DNA from: Pyruvatibacter sp.
GTDB lineage: Bacteria > Pseudomonadota > Alphaproteobacteria > CGMCC-115125
Reading direction: 5' to 3'
DNA: 64,000 nucleotides
NCBI RefSeq assembly: GCF_040219635.1
Contig: NZ_JAVJSC010000003.1
Location: 258,501-322,500 of the forward strand
Every line of letters starts with the position of its first letter. The first letter of the stretch is position 1. The translations under genes and the position numbers were made by a program. Positions 16,774-25,641 of this stretch are shown here, in pieces. The notes below the pieces were generated by a model. It searched no databases. It saw only the letters and a list, made by a program, of their open reading frames with translations, and was not told the origin of the DNA.

Positions 16774-17334
16774 GTGCCACAGCAGGCTCTCTTTCTGGAC
16801 CGTGACGGCATTATCAATGTCGATAAGCACTATGTCAGCGACCCGACAGACTTTGAGTGGATGCCCGGCATCTTTGCGCTTGCCGCCGCTGCCCACGACC
16901 TTGGTGCGCTGCTGATCGTTGTCACCAATCAATCCGGCATTGCGCGCGGTCTGTACACGGAAGAAAAGTATCAGACCCTCACCGCATGGATGCGGGCCCG
17001 CTTTGAGCGCGAGGGCGTTCCACTCGCCCATGTCTATCATTGTCCTTATCTCAAGGGCGGTGATGGCGAGGATCACCCCTTGCGCAAACCAAACCCCGGC
17101 ATGTTGCTGGCCGCCCAACAGGATTTTGATCTTGATATGTCGCGCTGTGCCATGCTGGGCGATAAATGGACGGACATGGATGCTGCGCGTGCAGCAGGTG
17201 TTGGTCATGCCGCAATTGTGGGGGATGCACGGTTGCAGGCGAACGAAGCAACGCTGCGCCCGGAGGTTGCGCTTCTGAATGATCTTTCAGCGGCAACCCG
17301 GTGGCTTGAGAAAACGCTGCGTACGGCACCCTAG
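16774..17334 (+). CDS. gmhB: D-glycero-manno-heptose 1,7-bisphosphate 7-phosphatase (HAD family)
   Basis: The 186-residue HAD phosphatase has the nucleophile motif ALFLDRDGIINVD, motif II VVTNQSGIARG, the zinc-type loop CPYLKGGDGEDHPLRKPNPGM (in parts; some Cys ligands of classical GmhB are absent) and motif IV MLGDKWTDMDAARAAG. It removes the 7-phosphate from heptose bisphosphate in ADP/GDP-heptose synthesis. I place the start at GTG 16774, giving MPQQALFLDRDG, with AGCAGGA upstream; TTG 16723 would add 17 unconserved residues. It pairs functionally with gmhA at 2676-3257. Confidence 0.85.
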   Translation: MPQQALFLDRDGIINVDKHYVSDPTDFEWMPGIFALAAAAHDLGALLIVVTNQSGIARGLYTEEKYQTLTAWMRARFEREGVPLAHVYHCPYLKGGDGEDHPLRKPNPGMLLAAQQDFDLDMSRCAMLGDKWTDMDAARAAGVGHAAIVGDARLQANEATLRPEVALLNDLSAATRWLEKTLRTAP

Positions 17335-17345
17335 CAGCCGAGGCA

Positions 17346-19061
17346 TTACCCCCGCACCAGCCGCCCCGGCAAGGCTCCCGTCGGCGAGCCATTTTCATAC
17401 ACAAGCTCTCCGGACACCACCGTCGCCAAATAGCCGTCTGCCCGCTGCAGCAAGCGCCGCCCGCCACCGGGAAGGTCATGGGCAATCTCTGGCCCGTGCA
17501 ACCGCAGGCCCGCATGGTCAATCACATTGATGTCCGCCTTCATGCCCGGCTTCAACACACCACGGTCAGTCAGGCCAACCGCCCGCGCCGTGTCAGCGGT
17601 CTGCGCCTTGATGGCCCAGGCCAGATCAAGCTTTGGACCGCGTGTGCGGTCCCGCGTCCAGTGTTGCAGCAGCGTGGTGGGAAACGATCCGTCGCATATC
17701 GTGCCCATATGCGCCCCACCATCTGACAGCCCGACAACCGCATTGGGGTGCTGCATCATGGCGTAGGACGGGTCCAGCGACCCTTGCGCATAGTTGAGGA
17801 ACGGGAACAGCAACATGCCGGTGCCCGGTCCGCGCCCGCCATCTGACAGCATGTAGTCCAGCGCCACCTCTTCAACCGCAACACCACGCCGGGCTGCTTC
17901 TGCATCCAGCATCCGCTCCGGCAGCGGCTCATAATCGGGCACGTCTCCAAGCGGAAACATTTTACCGAATTGCCGCAACAGCGACTGCACGAACGGATGA
18001 TCAGACGCCGGCGTGCCGCCAAACAACTCAGCGCGGAACGCAGGGTCAGAAAGTCGTGCCACTTTTTCTGCCAGCGGCTTGTCTGCTATCTGCGCAAACG
18101 CCGGATACGCCGTAAACGGATTAAGCGTCAGTTCAAGCCCCACCAGAATACCGACCGGACGTGGCGCGACCTGCGCACGCATTTCAAGCCCGCGCGCGTT
18201 GGCGCCTTCAATTTCAGACAACAGCCACTTCCATGCATCCGGCGCCAGATCGGTCTGGGCAACGGAAATCGACATCGGACGGCCCGACATTTCAACAATG
18301 CGCTGAAACATGTCCATTTCCGCGCGGCGTTTCTGAAAGTCAGACACCACCTGCAATACGCCCTTGCCGGACTTGCCGATTTCAATTGCGATGCCCATCA
18401 ACTCATCTTCGGCAGCCGTCAGCGTCGGCGTGGGATCACCTTCAGACGTTTGATGGTTGAGTGTACGCGACGTGGTGAAGCCAAGCGCCCCCGCCTCAAC
18501 GGCCTCCCGCGCGATCCGGGCCATGGCGGCAATGTCGTCCGCCGTTGCCATATCGCGATTGGCCCCACGCTCGCCCATTACATAAACGCGTACGGCGGCG
18601 TGTGGCACCTGAGCTGCAAAATCAATGTCAAACTGCTTGTTGCTCAGCGACGCAAGATATTCCGGGAACGTTTCCCAGTTCCACGGCAGGCCATCAGCCA
18701 AGACCGGAAACGGAATATCCTCAACACCTTCCATCAGGCGTATGAGCCGGTCGTGATCCTCAGCCCGGCACGGCGCAAAGCCGACACCGCAATTGCCCAT
18801 CACAGCCGTGGTGACGCCGTGCCAGGATGACGGCGTCAACTGACTGTCCCACGTTACCTGGCCATCATAGTGGGTGTGAATGTCCACAAAGCCCGGCGTG
18901 ACCAGCGCGCCATCGGCCTCAATCTCCCGCGCCGCCGTGCCCGACACAGCGCCGACCTGGGCTATGACGCCATCCTTTACGGCAACATCGCCACTGGTAA
19001 TCTTGCCGCCAGTACCATCGGCGATGCGTCCACCACGCACCACGAGATCAAACGTGCTCAT
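17346..19061 (-). CDS. Amidohydrolase family 3 protein (D-aminoacylase / N-acyl-D-amino-acid deacylase type)
   Basis: The 571-residue enzyme has the composite barrel layout of this family. It starts FDLVVRGGRIADGTGG, then the metal motif PGFVDIHTHYDGQVTWD, GVTTAVMGNCGVGFAP, and near the end GLSDGGAHMGTICDGSFPT and LKPGMKADINVID. It hydrolyses amide bonds of N-acylated D-amino acids or related cyclic amides in the cytoplasm. Many such genes sit beside lipid catabolism genes and the true substrate is often unknown. The acyl-CoA dehydrogenase gene lies 63 bp upstream on the same strand. Confidence 0.87.
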   Translation of the reverse strand: MSTFDLVVRGGRIADGTGGKITSGDVAVKDGVIAQVGAVSGTAAREIEADGALVTPGFVDIHTHYDGQVTWDSQLTPSSWHGVTTAVMGNCGVGFAPCRAEDHDRLIRLMEGVEDIPFPVLADGLPWNWETFPEYLASLSNKQFDIDFAAQVPHAAVRVYVMGERGANRDMATADDIAAMARIAREAVEAGALGFTTSRTLNHQTSEGDPTPTLTAAEDELMGIAIEIGKSGKGVLQVVSDFQKRRAEMDMFQRIVEMSGRPMSISVAQTDLAPDAWKWLLSEIEGANARGLEMRAQVAPRPVGILVGLELTLNPFTAYPAFAQIADKPLAEKVARLSDPAFRAELFGGTPASDHPFVQSLLRQFGKMFPLGDVPDYEPLPERMLDAEAARRGVAVEEVALDYMLSDGGRGPGTGMLLFPFLNYAQGSLDPSYAMMQHPNAVVGLSDGGAHMGTICDGSFPTTLLQHWTRDRTRGPKLDLAWAIKAQTADTARAVGLTDRGVLKPGMKADINVIDHAGLRLHGPEIAHDLPGGGRRLLQRADGYLATVVSGELVYENGSPTGALPGRLVRG

Positions 19062-19124
19062 TTTCAGCGTTCCCTCAAAAATCTTGTTCGCTGCGAGCCT
19101 AGCAAAATCTGACCGCTACTGTCG

Positions 19125-20315
19125 CTACTCCGGCAAGCCCAGTCGGGCCGCAATGTTGTTGCGCTGCATGTTGGACGACCCGCCGACAATCGGCATCCCC
19201 AGAATATCACGCACATGCCGCTCCATGTCATAGGCGTCAGACAACGCGTAGGCCCCCATCACCCGCTGGCACAGCAACGCGATCTCCACCGCTGTATCAC
19301 CCACAAACAGTTTCGCCATGCTGGTTTCAACAGAACATGGCCGATCTTCCTGCGCCAGCCAGACGGCATGATAGAGCATATGCCGACACGCCTGCAGCTT
19401 GGTGCGCGCGTCCACCAGCGCATGGCGCACCGACTGATGACCGCAGATGACGCGGCCAAACTGCTCACGCTCCTGAGCGTATTGCCAGGCTTCTTCAACC
19501 GCAGCACGTGCCAGCCCGTAGGCAACGGCCGTAATCTCGATTTTCTCAACGTCCAGTGTCTTGCCTGCAAGCTGTCCCCAGCCCTTGTTCCACTTGGACG
19601 GGCCGCCCAGCACAGCAGACCTGGGCACCCGCACGTCGTCAAAGTAAACGTCCGACGACAGCGTGTAGCGCAGGTTGGCGTGTTCTATCGGCTGCATCGT
19701 GACGCCCGGTGCATCCGTTGGCACCAGTACCACCGAAAGGTTTTTGTACTTGGGCGCGTCCGCATCGCTGTTGACCAGGCAGTAGATGACATCGGCAAAG
19801 TCGGCGCCCGTACACCAGCGCTTGGCGCCGTTGATGACAATCTCGTCGCCCTCAACCCGCGCTTTTGTGCTGACGCTGGGCAGATCGCCACCCACATCAG
19901 GCTCGGACAGGCCATAGGCAAAAAACATCTCGCCCGCCGCAAGTCGTGGCAGCATCGTGGCTTTTTGTTCGTCGGAGCCGTTTTCAACAATGTTGGCACC
20001 GCCATAAAACGCTGCATGAATAAACGGCCCGGCCAAAAAAGCGCCCGCCTGTGAAAGCTCATCAATGGCTGCAACGGCTGCCACCAGATCAACACCGGCA
20101 CCGCCCAGCTCTTCGGGGATTGTCAGCCCGCAGATGCCAAGCTTTGCCAGGTCGCCAAACACATCGCGCGGAAACTCATGCGCCCTGTCCCATGCGCGGC
20201 GTTTATCGCGCGGCGCTTTTTCAGCCACGAACCGTTTCAGCGTATCGCGCAGCAACCCAATGTGCTCCGGCTCATCCGCAAAGGTTTGAAGGCCGGTGCT
20301 GGCAGCAGATGACAT
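19125..20315 (-). CDS. Acyl-CoA dehydrogenase
   Basis: The 396-residue flavoenzyme introduces a double bond into an acyl-CoA. It shows LAKLGICGLTIPEELGGAGVD (in parts), FAYGLSEPDVGGDLPSVSTKA at the flavin and substrate site, INGAKRWCTGADFADVIY, and GHQSVRHALVDARTKL in the C-terminal helical domain. The C-terminal NMQRNNIAARLGLP is usual. The active-site Glu cannot be fixed by eye. ATG 20315 has AAGGAAG upstream; the longer frame to 20375 is not supported. It is divergent from the MDR oxidoreductase gene. Confidence 0.9.
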   Translation of the reverse strand: MSSAASTGLQTFADEPEHIGLLRDTLKRFVAEKAPRDKRRAWDRAHEFPRDVFGDLAKLGICGLTIPEELGGAGVDLVAAVAAIDELSQAGAFLAGPFIHAAFYGGANIVENGSDEQKATMLPRLAAGEMFFAYGLSEPDVGGDLPSVSTKARVEGDEIVINGAKRWCTGADFADVIYCLVNSDADAPKYKNLSVVLVPTDAPGVTMQPIEHANLRYTLSSDVYFDDVRVPRSAVLGGPSKWNKGWGQLAGKTLDVEKIEITAVAYGLARAAVEEAWQYAQEREQFGRVICGHQSVRHALVDARTKLQACRHMLYHAVWLAQEDRPCSVETSMAKLFVGDTAVEIALLCQRVMGAYALSDAYDMERHVRDILGMPIVGGSSNMQRNNIAARLGLPE

Positions 20316-20392
20316 CTTGATCTTCCTTGCAGTCTGGAGGGGCGGTAGGCTGGGGCAACGCAATGAGAACAACAAAGCAGGGAGTGCCGCAA

Positions 20393-21415
20393 ATGGGAAG
20401 CCTCACAACAACACGCAGATGGGTGCTCGCAAAGCGCCCAGCAGGCATTCCCGACGACACAACTTTTGCGCTGAAAGAACAGCCACTGCCAGCCCTCGAA
20501 GAGGGTCAGGTAAAAGTGCGCGTCACGCATTTTTCGCTCGACCCCGGGATGCGGCCCGCCCTGTCTCAGGACACCTATGTGGGAGCCACCCCCATCGGCT
20601 CACTCATTACCAGCGCGGGTCTTGGCGTTGTTGAAGAAAGCGCTGACGAAAAACTCAAGGTTGGCGACCTGGTCACCGGCGGCTTTGGCTGGCAGTCGGC
20701 ACTGGTCGCCAAAAGCCGCCACTGCGTAAAGCAGAACCCGGCGTTGTTTCAAGGCAGAGTGACGCCCACCGCGGCCATCGGCATTCTGGGCATTCCCGGC
20801 ATGACATCATGGTTCGGCCTCAAGAACATCGCCACCCTCAAGGAAGGCGAAACCGTGCTGATTTCGTCTGCCTCCGGCCCGGTCGGTGCCACCGCCGGAC
20901 AACTGGCAAGACTGATGGGCGCAGGTCGCGTTGTCGGTATTGCAGGCTCCAAGTCCAAGTGCGACTGGCTGACCGGCGAGGCGGGGTTTGACGCTTGTAT
21001 CAACTATCGAGAGACCGACAATCTGGCTGTGGCGATGCGCGATGCAACCGGCGGCGGCGCGGATATCTACTTCGACAATGTGGGCGGTGAGATGCTGGAT
21101 GCCGCCATTACAGCGCTCAAGCCGGGTGGCCGCATTGCGGTGTCGGGCCAGCTTTCGGAGTACAATAACCCCGAACCACGCGGCATTCGCAACACCCTAC
21201 CCTTTATCACCCAGCGCCTGACCATGCGCGGCTTTGTTGTGCTGGACTACGTGCGCGAGTTTGCCGAGGCCGGCACACAAATGGTGCAGTGGATCAATGA
21301 TGGAAAACTGCTTTACCTCGAAGAAGTGATCGACGGCATTGAGAATGCGCCCACCGCATATGCCGGCCTGTTCACCGGCGAAAATTTTGGCAGGCGTCTG
21401 ATCCATGTCGGCTGA
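20393..21415 (+). CDS. NADP-dependent MDR oxidoreductase (zinc-free, curcumin/alkenal reductase type)
   Basis: The 340-residue protein reads RRWVLAKRPAGIPDD at the N-terminus, FSLDPGMRPALS, GMTSWFGLKNIATLKEGETVLISSASGPVGATAGQLA across the nucleotide domain (in parts), and FDNVGGEMLDAAI. These are typical of YncB/leukotriene B4 dehydrogenase-like enzymes that reduce alpha,beta-unsaturated carbonyls with NADPH. No zinc ligands are present. AGGGAG precedes ATG 20393; ATG 20363 is an alternative. It overlaps the Nudix gene by 11 bases. Confidence 0.88.
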   Translation: MGSLTTTRRWVLAKRPAGIPDDTTFALKEQPLPALEEGQVKVRVTHFSLDPGMRPALSQDTYVGATPIGSLITSAGLGVVEESADEKLKVGDLVTGGFGWQSALVAKSRHCVKQNPALFQGRVTPTAAIGILGIPGMTSWFGLKNIATLKEGETVLISSASGPVGATAGQLARLMGAGRVVGIAGSKSKCDWLTGEAGFDACINYRETDNLAVAMRDATGGGADIYFDNVGGEMLDAAITALKPGGRIAVSGQLSEYNNPEPRGIRNTLPFITQRLTMRGFVVLDYVREFAEAGTQMVQWINDGKLLYLEEVIDGIENAPTAYAGLFTGENFGRRLIHVG

Positions 21416-22037
21416 CGGAGCCATGCATCATCCCGTCCGCATACAGATGGAACAAAATCTGTCCCGGTTTGACCCGCACCTGATAGGTGACACCAAACTG
21501 AAGCGCGCAAGCGTGGCGGTGATTACCGGACTGGACAACACCAGACCGGCATTTGTGCTGACCCGGCGCGCAGCACGCCTGCGCGGCCATGCCGGCCAGT
21601 GGGCATTTCCCGGCGGGCGGCATGAACCCGGAGAAACCGCATTGCAGGCCGCCATCCGTGAAACCCACGAGGAATTAAATCTGCCGATCACATTCGCGCA
21701 CTGTCTTGGCCGACTGGACGACTATGAAACGCGGTCCGGCTATACAATTTCAGTGTTCGTGTTCTGGGCGGATATTTCAAACGCCGAACCAAACGCGGAT
21801 GAAGTCGCCTCGATACACCGTTTTGACCTGTCGCGGCTTGATCGCCCCGGATCACCGGAGCTGGTGCCAGGTCCTGACCCCGAACGGCCGATCATACGTA
21901 TGCATGTCGGACCGCCGGGAACAGGCCTGGATATTCACGCGCCCACAGGTGCGATCCTGCATCAGTTTCACGAGGTGGCGGTCAATGGCCGCCACACACG
22001 TGTAGCCCACTTCGATCAACCGGACTGGGCAAAGTAA
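21405..22037 (+). CDS. Nudix hydrolase, CoA pyrophosphatase type
   Basis: The 210-residue protein carries the Nudix box as GGRHEPGETALQAAIRETHEEL, split here at the glycine pair, preceded by RGHAGQWAFPGG. RAARLRGHAGQ is a signature of NudL-like coenzyme A diphosphatases, which cleave CoA or acyl-CoA to 3',5'-ADP and phosphopantetheine. Metal-binding Glu residues are intact. The 11-base overlap with the MDR gene suggests one operon, consistent with CoA-thioester turnover. Confidence 0.85.
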   Translation: MSADGAMHHPVRIQMEQNLSRFDPHLIGDTKLKRASVAVITGLDNTRPAFVLTRRAARLRGHAGQWAFPGGRHEPGETALQAAIRETHEELNLPITFAHCLGRLDDYETRSGYTISVFVFWADISNAEPNADEVASIHRFDLSRLDRPGSPELVPGPDPERPIIRMHVGPPGTGLDIHAPTGAILHQFHEVAVNGRHTRVAHFDQPDWAK

Positions 22038-22045
22038 CCGCGTGC

Positions 22046-22381
22046 TTAGTCGGTGAACTCCCATTCACCAAGGTCACACAGGTCTGCACCCATCTCGGTG
22101 TATTCAGACCCGTCATCCCACACAGCCCTGATGTCGTACTCACAGTTCGACTGACCATCGGTGATGAGAACATCCACCTCATAGCCTGCGGCCAGCACAT
22201 AGCCGGAGGGCATCAGATTGTCAGACCAGTAGTCATCGCCCGGGTCAGACACATGAAACTCAACAATGTCGGCGCTCGACGCATTTATCAGCAGAAACTC
22301 AAGATCTTCGGCCTGCGCGGCGCCAACAAAACCAACCGCACAGATCGCAGCAATTGCCGCGGAACGAATAAAGCAAGTCAT
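22046..22381 (-). CDS. Small secreted protein of unknown function
   Basis: The 111-residue product has a clear signal peptide (MTCFIRSAAIAAICAVGF..AAQA). The mature part of about 87 residues is acidic, begins EDLEFLLINASSADIVEF, and has two cysteines (NCEYD, DLCDL) that could form a disulfide. It looks like a small all-beta periplasmic protein. I do not recognise a family with certainty. ATG 22381 gives the proper signal peptide; ten further in-frame residues upstream are unlikely. It converges on the Nudix gene. Confidence 0.7.
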   Translation of the reverse strand: MTCFIRSAAIAAICAVGFVGAAQAEDLEFLLINASSADIVEFHVSDPGDDYWSDNLMPSGYVLAAGYEVDVLITDGQSNCEYDIRAVWDDGSEYTEMGADLCDLGEWEFTD

Positions 22382-22536
22382 TGTAAAGTCCCCCTCATTG
22401 GGCGCACCCACACGCCTGATTAAAGACTAGAACACCTTTATATGGCCTCCGCAATTGCCACGGACGCTGCGGGAGTGGCCATCAAAGCCGGGTTCATTTA
22501 TAAAACCCGATAAATTGACACTCAGGGAGCCAATAC

Positions 22537-23172
22537 ATGCCGATCACCTTCTACGACTACGCCCCCGCGCCAAGCCCGCGCCGCGCACGCATTCTGCTCG
22601 CAGAAAAAGGCATCGAGCCTGAAATCATCCAGATCGACATGGCCAAAGGCCAGCAACTTTCGGACGACTACAAGAAGATCAATCCGGGCTGCACCATTCC
22701 CGCGCTCCGGCTTGAGGACGGCACTGTGCTTACCGACAACGCAGGTATTGCCGCCTGGGCCGAAGCCTACAAGCCGGAACCGCCGCTGCTGGGCACAACG
22801 CCCACCGAAAAGGGCCTGGTGATGAGCTGGAATGCCCGGTGCGAGTTTGAAGGTCTGATGGCCATCGCCGAGATTTTGCGCAACACATCCGATGGTATGA
22901 AGGGCCGCGCCATGACGGGTCCCGTCAATTTCGAGCAGATCCCCGCGCTGGCCGAACGCGGGGCCGCACGTCTGCCGCTGTTCTTCGACGCATTGAATGC
23001 CCGCTTGGAAGGCCGCGAGTTCATCGCGATCGACAGCTACTCGCTGGCCGACATAACGGCTTTAGTGGTGATTGATTTTGCCCGCTGGGTAAAGTTCAAA
23101 CCCGCTGAGACACACACCAATCTGCTGCGCTGGCACGCAGCCGCTTCGGCCCGCCCAAGCGCCAAGGCATAG
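22537..23172 (+). CDS. Glutathione S-transferase family protein
   Basis: The 211-residue protein has a thioredoxin-like N-terminal domain (ITFYDYAPAPSPRRARILLAEKGIEPEI, in parts; INPGCTIPALRLEDGTVLTDNAGI) and a helical C-terminal domain with SLADITALVVIDFARW, the usual N-capping region. It resembles beta-type bacterial GSTs. It is the first gene of a plus-strand run with a second GST-like gene, a crotonase and a DUF1330 gene. Confidence 0.85.
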   Translation: MPITFYDYAPAPSPRRARILLAEKGIEPEIIQIDMAKGQQLSDDYKKINPGCTIPALRLEDGTVLTDNAGIAAWAEAYKPEPPLLGTTPTEKGLVMSWNARCEFEGLMAIAEILRNTSDGMKGRAMTGPVNFEQIPALAERGAARLPLFFDALNARLEGREFIAIDSYSLADITALVVIDFARWVKFKPAETHTNLLRWHAAASARPSAKA

Positions 23173-23195
23173 CGGCTCCAAAGAGGTTCAAAAAA

Positions 23196-24224
23196 ATGAC
23201 AGAACAAGCACCCGTCACCCTTGCTGGCGCTCCCCCCTCGCCGTACACGCGCAAAATGCTCAGTGTACTGCGCTATCGTCGCATTCCCTATCGCGTACTG
23301 TGGAACAGTCCGCGCGAACTCACAGACATGCCGCAACCCAAAGTCAGCTTGTTGCCAACCTTCTATCTGCCCAACGCCGCTGGTGAGGTTGAGGCTGTTG
23401 TTGATTCAACACCGCTCATCACCCGCTTCGATGCGGAGATTGCGCCACGTCAGGCGCGCCCCAAAGACCCTTCCATCCGCCTGCTGGACGACCTGCTGGA
23501 GGATTATGGCGACGAATGGCTGACCAAGGCCATGTTCCACTACCGCTGGCATCACACAGCCGACATCAAGCAGGCAGGCGATGTGTTGCCCCGCGCGCGC
23601 ATTCATTCACCGTCGGAAGACCAGGCGAATGAAATGGCAAAAATGTTCAGTGAACGGCAGATTTCACGTCTGTATGTCGTCGGCTCAAACGAAACCACCG
23701 CGCCCGTGATCGAAGAGAGCTACAGCCGCCTCATCAACGTATTGCGGGACCATCTGGTGGAACATCCATTCATCATGGGTGCCCGGCCCGGCGCGGCTGA
23801 CTTTGCGTTCTTCGGTCAGCTTACCCAGCTTGCCCAGTTCGACCCGACCCCCACATCGCTCACCCTCAAAACCGCCCCGCGCGTGTATGCCTGGGTAATG
23901 CTGATGGAAGACCTGTCAGGCGAGGAGCCAGGCGACGACGGCTGGTTTACACCCGGGACCGTGCCCGCAACACTGAAAGCCGTATTGTCAGAGGTCGGCC
24001 GGGTCTATGTGCCTTTTCTGCTGGCCAACGCCAAAGCGCTGACAGACGGTGCCGAAGAAGTGACCACAACGATTGGCGGCGCACCATGGACACAAAAGCC
24101 GTTCCCCTATCAGGGAAAATGCCTGATGGTGCTGCGCGAAAGTTATGCAGCCCTTGATGCCAATGCCCGCACAACCTTCGACAGCCTCATCAAAGACACA
24201 GGCTGCGAAGCCTTATTCGCCTGA
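23196..24224 (+). CDS. GST-like protein with N-terminal thioredoxin fold
   Basis: The 342-residue product starts with a glutaredoxin/GST-type domain (VTLAGAPPSPYTRKMLSVLRYRRIPYR) and continues to SLLPTFYLPN and VDSTPLITRFD. A C-terminal helical domain with FIMGARPGAADFAFFGQL follows. It is longer than a normal GST by some 120 residues, mostly in the centre and C-terminus. The Ser/Tyr region SPYTRK is where the glutathione thiol would be activated. It lies 23 bp behind the first GST gene. Substrate unknown. Confidence 0.78.
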   Translation: MTEQAPVTLAGAPPSPYTRKMLSVLRYRRIPYRVLWNSPRELTDMPQPKVSLLPTFYLPNAAGEVEAVVDSTPLITRFDAEIAPRQARPKDPSIRLLDDLLEDYGDEWLTKAMFHYRWHHTADIKQAGDVLPRARIHSPSEDQANEMAKMFSERQISRLYVVGSNETTAPVIEESYSRLINVLRDHLVEHPFIMGARPGAADFAFFGQLTQLAQFDPTPTSLTLKTAPRVYAWVMLMEDLSGEEPGDDGWFTPGTVPATLKAVLSEVGRVYVPFLLANAKALTDGAEEVTTTIGGAPWTQKPFPYQGKCLMVLRESYAALDANARTTFDSLIKDTGCEALFA

Positions 24225-24256
24225 TATTCCGTACAAAGACGTTTGGAGACGTTCTC

Positions 24257-25132
24257 ATGACAACCCGCACAACTGAATGCTTTGAGGTTTCGATTAAAGA
24301 CCACATCGCCCATATCAGGCTCAACCGCCCTGAAAAGCGCAACGCTATGATCCGCTCGTTCTGGTCGGAACTGCCGCAGATCGTCAACGGGATTGACGCG
24401 GAAGCCTCGGCCCGCGTGATTGTATTGTCATCCACCGGCCCGCACTTCACCAGCGGCCTTGATGTATCGGCATTTGGCGGCTCGGAGATTGCGCCAGGCG
24501 CGGAGGGAAATGACGCCGACACGAAACGCAAGGCAAAGCTGACGGCCGGGCAGGCGTTCTATCAAAACGTGCTGGGGATGCAGGATGCGTTCTCCGCACT
24601 GGAAAACTGCCGCATCCCCGTCCTCGCCGCCATTCAGGGCGGCTGCATCGGCGGCGGCGTTGACCTTACAACGGCCTGTGACATGCGCTACTGTACACAG
24701 GATGCGTTCTTCACGATTTACGAAACCAAAATAGGCATGACGGCAGACGTGGGCACGTTCCCGCGTATCGTCAAAATCCTGCCCGAAGGCATCGTCCGCG
24801 AACTGGCCTACACAGGTCGCCGCATTCACGCAGCCGAGGCGAAAGAAGTCGGCCTCGTCAACCGCGTCTTTGCGGATCACGCCACTATGCTGGACGGCGT
24901 GATGGAAATCGCCCGCGAGATCGCCGCCAACGCGCCGCTGGCGGTGGCCGGATGCAAACGCCTCATCAACTACTCACGTGACCACACAACGGCTGACGCG
25001 CTGGACTACATCGCCATCTGGAACGCCTCCATGTTGCAGACCGGCGAAATTATGGAAGCCATGACCGCGAACGCAGAAAAACGCGAGGGCGACTTTGCCG
25101 ACCTCCCGCCAAAGCGCTCCATGGGCGCATAG
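24257..25132 (+). CDS. Enoyl-CoA hydratase/isomerase family protein, dienoyl-CoA isomerase-like
   Basis: The 291-residue crotonase has HIRLNRPEKRNAM, the oxyanion loop HFTSGLDVSAFGG, and AAIQGGCIGGGVDLTTACDMRY. The segment YETKIGMTADVGTFPRIVKI closely follows Delta3,5-Delta2,4-dienoyl-CoA isomerase (ECH1), in which the Glu and Asp of this stretch are catalytic; both are present. It would isomerise unsaturated fatty acyl-CoA during beta-oxidation. It lies in a same-strand run with the GST-like genes and DUF1330. Confidence 0.85.
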   Translation: MTTRTTECFEVSIKDHIAHIRLNRPEKRNAMIRSFWSELPQIVNGIDAEASARVIVLSSTGPHFTSGLDVSAFGGSEIAPGAEGNDADTKRKAKLTAGQAFYQNVLGMQDAFSALENCRIPVLAAIQGGCIGGGVDLTTACDMRYCTQDAFFTIYETKIGMTADVGTFPRIVKILPEGIVRELAYTGRRIHAAEAKEVGLVNRVFADHATMLDGVMEIAREIAANAPLAVAGCKRLINYSRDHTTADALDYIAIWNASMLQTGEIMEAMTANAEKREGDFADLPPKRSMGA

Positions 25133-25145
25133 AGGACCACACGCA

Positions 25146-25571
25146 ATGAAAGTCGAAAACCACATCATTCCCGGTGATGACCAGATCAGCGCGATGATGA
25201 ATGATCCGGGTCCCTCTGGCCCCATCGTGATGGTCAACCTGTTGAAGTTCCGCGACAAAGCCAAGTATGCCGACGGCAGCAACCCGCATATGTCCGGTCG
25301 CGATGCCTATGCGCTGTATGGTGCGGGCGTCGTGCCGCTGGTGGCAAAGCATGGCGGGCGAATGATTTTTTCAGGCCCGACCACCTTCCTGATGCTCGGC
25401 ATGGTCGAAGACCTGTGGGATCAGGTGGCGTTGGTTGAATACCCAACGCGCAAGGCGCTGTTTGAGATGTCGTCGTCACCTGAGTATCAGGCCATTCACC
25501 ATCACCGTGACGCAGGACTTGAAGGCCAGCTCAACATCGAAACCACGCCGGACTTCATGATCAGCGGATAG
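25146..25571 (+). CDS. DUF1330 domain protein
   Basis: The 141-residue protein has the DUF1330 ferredoxin-like pattern: PIVMVNLLKFRDKAKYADGS, GVVPLVAKHGGRMIFSGPTT, WDQVALVEYPTRKALFEMSSSPEY and HRDAGLEGQ. The function of the family is not established; some members bind small molecules. ATG 25146 has AGAGGA eight bases upstream and lies 13 bp after the crotonase stop. Upstream in-frame extension to 25095 runs inside the crotonase gene and is unlikely. Confidence 0.8.
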   Translation: MKVENHIIPGDDQISAMMNDPGPSGPIVMVNLLKFRDKAKYADGSNPHMSGRDAYALYGAGVVPLVAKHGGRMIFSGPTTFLMLGMVEDLWDQVALVEYPTRKALFEMSSSPEYQAIHHHRDAGLEGQLNIETTPDFMISG

Positions 25572-25641
25572 CCGGGTGCCTCCGGCCCCACATTGGGTTA
25601 GGATTGGCCTGACTGGTGGGGCATATGGAGAGCCGGGGACT

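Noticed and set aside
17970..18830. Plus-strand 286-codon frame opposite the amidohydrolase
   Set aside because: Arg/His-rich antisense frame over a strongly conserved enzyme, with no motif.
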